From assembly GCA_958295665.1 (NCBI GenBank), contig OY282558.1, positions 69,428,789-69,492,788 on the forward strand: a stretch of 64,000 nucleotides of DNA. The letters are read 5' to 3'. This stretch comes from Tipula vernalis (taxonomy: Eukaryota > Arthropoda > Insecta > Diptera > Tipulidae). Made by a program: the position numbers and the translations under genes. The notes below the pieces were generated by a model. The model made no database searches. It saw only the letters and a program-made list of their open reading frames with translations, and had not been told where the DNA came from. Within the stretch, counting starts at the first letter, position 1. Each line of letters opens with the position of its first letter. Below are positions 59,706 through 64,000 of the stretch, piece after piece.

Positions 59706-61745
59706 ATGGATGAGACACATTTAAAAATTGATGAATTAGAAATCGAGTTGGTTGTTCGGTCCATTAGGGTGGATTCTCCTGATGCTATGGATCAGTTGAG
59801 AAAGTCGTTGTTAGATGAGGCAGCTGGTACCGTGGAAACTCCTGGCCAGATGCATTCTAAAGCTAAATCCAATCCTGATAGAGAAATTACTACTTGTAAT
59901 TTGAAATTGCAAGGTATTCAGGATGCTTTCATTAACGTTTCGGATTTACAAAAGGATAAGCAAGTAAATACAGTTCGATGTCTTCACACTCGGTTATTGC
60001 ATGTGCAAGGGCGACTGATTCGTGTTTCTTCGTCTCCAACTTATGGGAAAAAAGCCAGTATACTTTTGGAAAATAGTAACAAATTGTTAAAGGCATTAAG
60101 TCAATTTTTGGAAACTCCTGAAGCTTTAGACCAGTCCATAGATTTGGCTAAGGTTAGTGGATGCGATCAAACATGGGATTCTGAGGAAGAAAAACATGAA
60201 AATCCTTCCGGTAGTGCTGGGGAACCTACTAAAACGTTACCAGATATTCCTCCCAAAACTTTAAATAATTCTGTAGAACCCGATGCTGTTCCAACAATGG
60301 ACCAGTCTGGAATGATAAAGTCTTTGATGGCTCAGGTGCAATTTTTAACTGCTCAAATGACAGCTATGCAGGCAGTAGCAGCTACTCCGATTGTACCCAA
60401 TTTAATGACTCCCAATATGGCGATGAATGGTGGTCATGAACTTAAAAAAACCCAGCAGGTTCACTTTCAAAATCCTCCGGTTTCTTGTAATGAGCAATAT
60501 GTACCAATTGATTTTCTCCAATTGGAAAATTCACCAGTAGCTTCTGTTCCGCAAGGGCGTTCATCTCTGGAGCAGACTACTTCCGCACCACTTAATAATA
60601 ATTTTATGCCAGCTTCAGCTGACTTTCAAAATAGTACTTTAAATGCAAATGCAGCTCAGAATTTGGGAAATATGGATTCTCAACCAGCCGTATCAACTTT
60701 TGGTTATTCTGGAAATTCTGAATTTCACCGACGTACCTTGTCTCGATGTGGCATTTCTTATAATGGGTCACCTGCGGGTATTACAGTGGACATGTTCCTG
60801 TTCCAATTAAATTCAGTCATATTAGCCAATAAAATTTCCTCCGACATTATCCTTCTTGATCTACATCTCCTTTTAAGGGATGTGGCCCTGCAGTGGTACT
60901 GGACTTACCGCCGACATAACCCCTTAGCTGACTGGAGTAACTTGCGGCAAGCGTTCATTGAACGATTTAAAGACCGAAGAACCAAATTCGAAATTCGCAG
61001 GATGGTCGAGTCGAGGAAGCAGTTACCTCAGGAAAGCTTCCAGGAATATTACCACCATATGTGGAGTTTGTCCCTACAATGCCACACCCCTTACCAGGAT
61101 GATGAGTTCATTCAATTACTTATCACCAATATGAAACCAGTATTGCAATATCACCTCACTGACCGTCATTTTTCTTCCATCAATGAATTAATACAGAGTT
61201 GTACTGCGTGGGAAGATTCCCTTAAGCGTTTCCGCTCCCCTTCGGATCCTCCGATGTATTCTCGACGCGCGATCAACGAGTTATCCGCGGATGTTTATGA
61301 TGATTTGGAACTACCGGTGGAAACACCGAACGTGGCACCTACTGAGGTTCCTGCGGATTGCTCGTTGGCAGCGCTTAGTGGTCCATCGGGGACTCCTGGG
61401 GCTGCAGGGAGATCATCTGAAAAGAAGCCTGAATCTCGCAACTCTAGTAATACTCAACGTACAGCTGGTGTGGGTAGTCAGGCCGTCTGCTATAATTGTT
61501 TAGACATCGGTCACACTTTTCAACAATGTACCGTACCTACCACCGGATACTTCTGCTATCGTTGTGGTCAACGAGATACGATCGCTCGGAGATGTCCTAA
61601 GTGTACGGGAAACCAACAGAGTGGTTCTTGGAGAACTGGGATGAGAGGGCCACCTGCGATTTTACCCAGACCGAATCAGGAAGATGCGGCCAGCAATACC
61701 GACTCGGAACTTCGTCTAGGGTCTGCGTCAGTGAGGAGGAATTAG
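59706..61745 (+). CDS. gypsy Gag, intact (679 codons)
   Basis: Start chosen at ATG 59,706 (MDETHLKIDELEIELVV), the first ATG of the frame, in context ACAATATGG. The N-terminal ~150 residues are helical and charged, followed by a Pro/Ser/Gln-rich middle. A retrotransposon-gag capsid region spans about residues 340-520 (VALQWYWTYRRHNPLADW; FIERFKDRRTKFEIRRM). Residues 595-608 form a CCHC knuckle (CYNCLDIGHTFQQC); the second, from residue 617 (CYRCGQRDTIARRC), has Thr where His is expected and is followed by CPKC, a form I associate with Osvaldo-like Gag. The last ~45 codons after the slippery site overlap pol. No stops or shifts. Confidence 0.9.
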   Translation: MDETHLKIDELEIELVVRSIRVDSPDAMDQLRKSLLDEAAGTVETPGQMHSKAKSNPDREITTCNLKLQGIQDAFINVSDLQKDKQVNTVRCLHTRLLHVQGRLIRVSSSPTYGKKASILLENSNKLLKALSQFLETPEALDQSIDLAKVSGCDQTWDSEEEKHENPSGSAGEPTKTLPDIPPKTLNNSVEPDAVPTMDQSGMIKSLMAQVQFLTAQMTAMQAVAATPIVPNLMTPNMAMNGGHELKKTQQVHFQNPPVSCNEQYVPIDFLQLENSPVASVPQGRSSLEQTTSAPLNNNFMPASADFQNSTLNANAAQNLGNMDSQPAVSTFGYSGNSEFHRRTLSRCGISYNGSPAGITVDMFLFQLNSVILANKISSDIILLDLHLLLRDVALQWYWTYRRHNPLADWSNLRQAFIERFKDRRTKFEIRRMVESRKQLPQESFQEYYHHMWSLSLQCHTPYQDDEFIQLLITNMKPVLQYHLTDRHFSSINELIQSCTAWEDSLKRFRSPSDPPMYSRRAINELSADVYDDLELPVETPNVAPTEVPADCSLAALSGPSGTPGAAGRSSEKKPESRNSSNTQRTAGVGSQAVCYNCLDIGHTFQQCTVPTTGYFCYRCGQRDTIARRCPKCTGNQQSGSWRTGMRGPPAILPRPNQEDAASNTDSELRLGSASVRRN

Positions 61746-64000
61746 ATCGATCCGAGATAGCTTTCGTAGAATCCTCCGATTCCGATTTTGTGTCTGGATC
61801 GGGTCGATCTCGTTCTAAACCCTTGGTCGTAGATCCAGCGTTGCTATTGTCGTCGAATATTGCACCGTCCACAAACCCTTATTATGACAATACACCCTAT
61901 AAATCATTTTTAACCATAAATAAGCCGGAAACTTCACCTCTTTCGAGTTGTCAAGTTCCTTTGAAACCTTTTCCTGTTCAAACGGTCCGCTTCTCGGATG
62001 ATGTTTCCATTATTCCTACCAACACTTCATTTCAAATGTCAATAAATTCACTAGATTCGGAAATTGTCGAACCTCCCCGATCTCGCAGCTCAGTGCGGCT
62101 TTCCCGTTCAATCAAATATTGGGAGAGACGAAGGATCATGCGATCTTTCGTTCTCGCCTCAATACTCGGTTCTGAAGCAGGTGACAATCGGCCATATGCC
62201 GATGTCCTTGTTAATGATGTACCTTACCGAGGTCTATTGGACAGTGGAGCCAGCGTTAGCGTGCTGGGTTGTGGATCGGAGAGGTTCCTCAATAATCCAT
62301 TAGTTTCACTTCACAACTTTCCTCAATTAATTAAAACTGCGAGCGGACAGTCTCAGCGTGTCATGGGATACGTTAATGCGCGTATTCAGTTCAATGGGGT
62401 GACACATAATCTGAATCTGTATGTGGTTCCCTCATTGGAACAGACTTTGTATTTGGGAATTGATTTCTGGAATCGTTTCGGAATCATTCCAAAAATTTCT
62501 GCGTTGAACCTTGCACCTGAGTTGTCCGACTCTAATACTCCCTCTACATTTCACGATTTATCTGTTATTGAACAGCAATTGCTCGATAATCTTAAAAACT
62601 TATTTCCTTCTAGTACCAAATTGGGTCTCGGAAAAACCTCTTTATTAACTCACAGTATTGACGTGGGTGAGGCCAAACCTATAAAACAGCGGTTTTATTC
62701 CGTCTCTCCTGCGATTCAAAAGTTGATGTACGATGAGTTGGATCGGATGTTGTCTTTGGGGGTCATCGAGATCTCACAAAGTGCCTGGTGCTCGCCGGTT
62801 ACTTTGGTTCGTAAGGCTAGTGGCAAAGTTCGTCTGTGCTTAGATGCTAGAGAACTGAACAAGGCCACCGTCAAGGATGCGTACCCGTTGCCTCTTATCA
62901 ACGGATTGTTGGGTCGTTTGGATCAAACTCGATACATATCGGCTATTGATTTAAAAGATGCCTTTTGGCAGATACCACTCGACCCACAATCCCGCGATAA
63001 GACAGCGTTTACGGTACCTGGACGGCCCTTGTATCAGTTCACCGTCATGCCTTTTGGTTTATGCAACGCGCCACAGACCCTTTGTCGCCTTATGCACCGA
63101 GTGATCCCGCATCGGTTGCACGATAAGGTCTTTGTGTATCTCGACGATCTCCTTGTCACATCCTCCACTCTAGCCGAACACTTTGCCTTATTACAAGAAA
63201 TTGCACAACTTTTGAAAAATGCTGGTTTGACTATTAATATCACCAAGAGTCAATTCGTCCTCAAAGAAGTCAACTACTTGGGTTATATTGTAGGAAACGG
63301 TTGCCTCCGCACAAACCCAGACAAATGTACAGCGATCATGGATTATCCAATCCCCACTACCACCAAACAAATTCGACGTTTTCTGGGAATGTGTGGCTGG
63401 TACCGGCGTTTCATTAAAGATTTCTCTTCGCTAGCAGCTCCTCTCACTGATCTGACTGGTAAATCTGGGAAACTTCAGTGGACTCCTACAGCCGACTCTG
63501 CGTTTAACTCTCTTAAATTGGCCTTGTCATCATCTCCTGTGTTAGCGCATCCTGACTATAGTAGACCCTTTTTTATTCAGTGCGACGCTAGTGCCGTGGG
63601 TGTGGGCAGTGTACTTTTTCAGACGGATTCGGAAGGAGCTGAGCACCCTATCGAGTACATCTCCCACAAATTAAATTCAGCACAGCGGAACTATTCGGTT
63701 ACCGAGCTCGAGTGCTATGCCGCGGTACTGAGCGTCCACAAATTTAGGCCTTATATCGAAGGTTATCCGTTTACCATCTATACGGATCACGCTAGTCTAC
63801 GTTGGTTGATGTCGCAGAAAGATCTCTCCGGTCGACTCGCTCGATGGAGTCTTAAACTACAAGCTTTTGATTTCCAGATTGGGTACCGAAAAGGGTCGGT
63901 AAACATAGTGCCCGATGCGTTGTCTCGAGCCTTTTGTGATGAAACCTCTCCTCGTGAGGAAAAGTCCAAAGGTGAGAGCAATGCTATCCCTGGAGTCCAA
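61601..64000 (+). CDS. gypsy Pol (protease, RT, RNase H), intact, runs off the window
   Basis: Open without a stop from 61,601 to the last base (800 codons), in the -1 frame relative to Gag with 145 bp of overlap; there is no ATG near its start, so it is probably made as a Gag-Pol fusion. Protease LLDSGASVSVLG is near 62,233-62,268. RT has LCLDARELNKA, ISAIDLKDAFWQI (motif A), MPFGLCNAPQT and YLDDLLV (63,137-63,157), then a connection region with FLGMCGWYRRFI. RNase H has QCDASAVGVGSVL, TELECYAAV and IYTDHASLRWL. The zinc region and integrase must lie beyond the right edge. All visible catalytic residues are present. Confidence 0.93.
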   Translation, partial: MYGKPTEWFLENWDERATCDFTQTESGRCGQQYRLGTSSRVCVSEEELDRSEIAFVESSDSDFVSGSGRSRSKPLVVDPALLLSSNIAPSTNPYYDNTPYKSFLTINKPETSPLSSCQVPLKPFPVQTVRFSDDVSIIPTNTSFQMSINSLDSEIVEPPRSRSSVRLSRSIKYWERRRIMRSFVLASILGSEAGDNRPYADVLVNDVPYRGLLDSGASVSVLGCGSERFLNNPLVSLHNFPQLIKTASGQSQRVMGYVNARIQFNGVTHNLNLYVVPSLEQTLYLGIDFWNRFGIIPKISALNLAPELSDSNTPSTFHDLSVIEQQLLDNLKNLFPSSTKLGLGKTSLLTHSIDVGEAKPIKQRFYSVSPAIQKLMYDELDRMLSLGVIEISQSAWCSPVTLVRKASGKVRLCLDARELNKATVKDAYPLPLINGLLGRLDQTRYISAIDLKDAFWQIPLDPQSRDKTAFTVPGRPLYQFTVMPFGLCNAPQTLCRLMHRVIPHRLHDKVFVYLDDLLVTSSTLAEHFALLQEIAQLLKNAGLTINITKSQFVLKEVNYLGYIVGNGCLRTNPDKCTAIMDYPIPTTTKQIRRFLGMCGWYRRFIKDFSSLAAPLTDLTGKSGKLQWTPTADSAFNSLKLALSSSPVLAHPDYSRPFFIQCDASAVGVGSVLFQTDSEGAEHPIEYISHKLNSAQRNYSVTELECYAAVLSVHKFRPYIEGYPFTIYTDHASLRWLMSQKDLSGRLARWSLKLQAFDFQIGYRKGSVNIVPDALSRAFCDETSPREEKSKGESNAIPGVQ
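61607..61613 (+). other. -1 ribosomal frameshift heptamer GGGAAAC
   Basis: In the gag frame it reads G GGA AAC, the X XXY YYZ pattern for -1 slippage. A -1 shift here enters the pol frame, which opens at 61,601, just upstream. Eight bases downstream, 61,622-61,638 can form a short hairpin (gttct/agaac plus two wobble pairs, TGG loop); a pseudoknot is not evident by eye. Confidence 0.75.

Overview
The window looks like an AT-rich insect chromosome segment. It holds insect-type retroelements (an R1-clade LINE, an env-bearing errantivirus, several Ty3/gypsy elements), a CACTA-like DNA transposon, long (TA)n tracts and large satellite arrays. I cannot fix the order; a fly-like genome is a guess. 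I found no convincing host gene, rRNA or functional tRNA gene and no CRISPR array. The segment reads as transposon- and satellite-rich heterochromatin or intergenic DNA.

Layout. 1-6.9 kb: unassigned AT-rich DNA, a G/T-rich degenerate repeat with a possible G-quadruplex (1516-2275) and a decayed gypsy fragment (2355-3170). 6.9-16.0 kb: a 9.1-kb satellite of about 146-bp dimers with ~2-kb higher-order blocks. 17.65-19.9 kb: a very old minus-strand gypsy relic holding a hairpin element with 163-bp arms. 20.4-24.6 kb: a minus-strand R1-clade LINE with internal deletions. 29.6-30.8 kb: tRNA-like SINE pieces and a ~1-kb inverted repeat. 30.9-47.7 kb: an old ~450-bp tandem array, interrupted by an unassigned island, a broken gypsy element (37.54-40.93), an 84-bp minisatellite, a CACTA-like transposon (42.0-45.5) and two (TA)n tracts. 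48.8-55 kb: an errantivirus with broken gag and pol, a LINE/SINE-type insertion in integrase and an uninterrupted env frame. 56.5-64 kb: the left part of an apparently intact Osvaldo-like Ty3/gypsy element running off the right edge, with LTR, primer binding site, long leader, gag, a -1 frameshift signal and pol.

How parts work together. Only the right-hand gypsy element looks coding-competent: Gag and Pol overlap in the -1 frame, and a GGGAAAC slippery heptamer sits at the start of the overlap, just after the second zinc-knuckle-like segment. The other elements are fossils at different stages of decay. Their nesting gives a relative history: the 450-bp array came first, the gypsy and CACTA elements interrupted it, and in the errantivirus a small A-tailed element landed later. 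No host pathway can be inferred.
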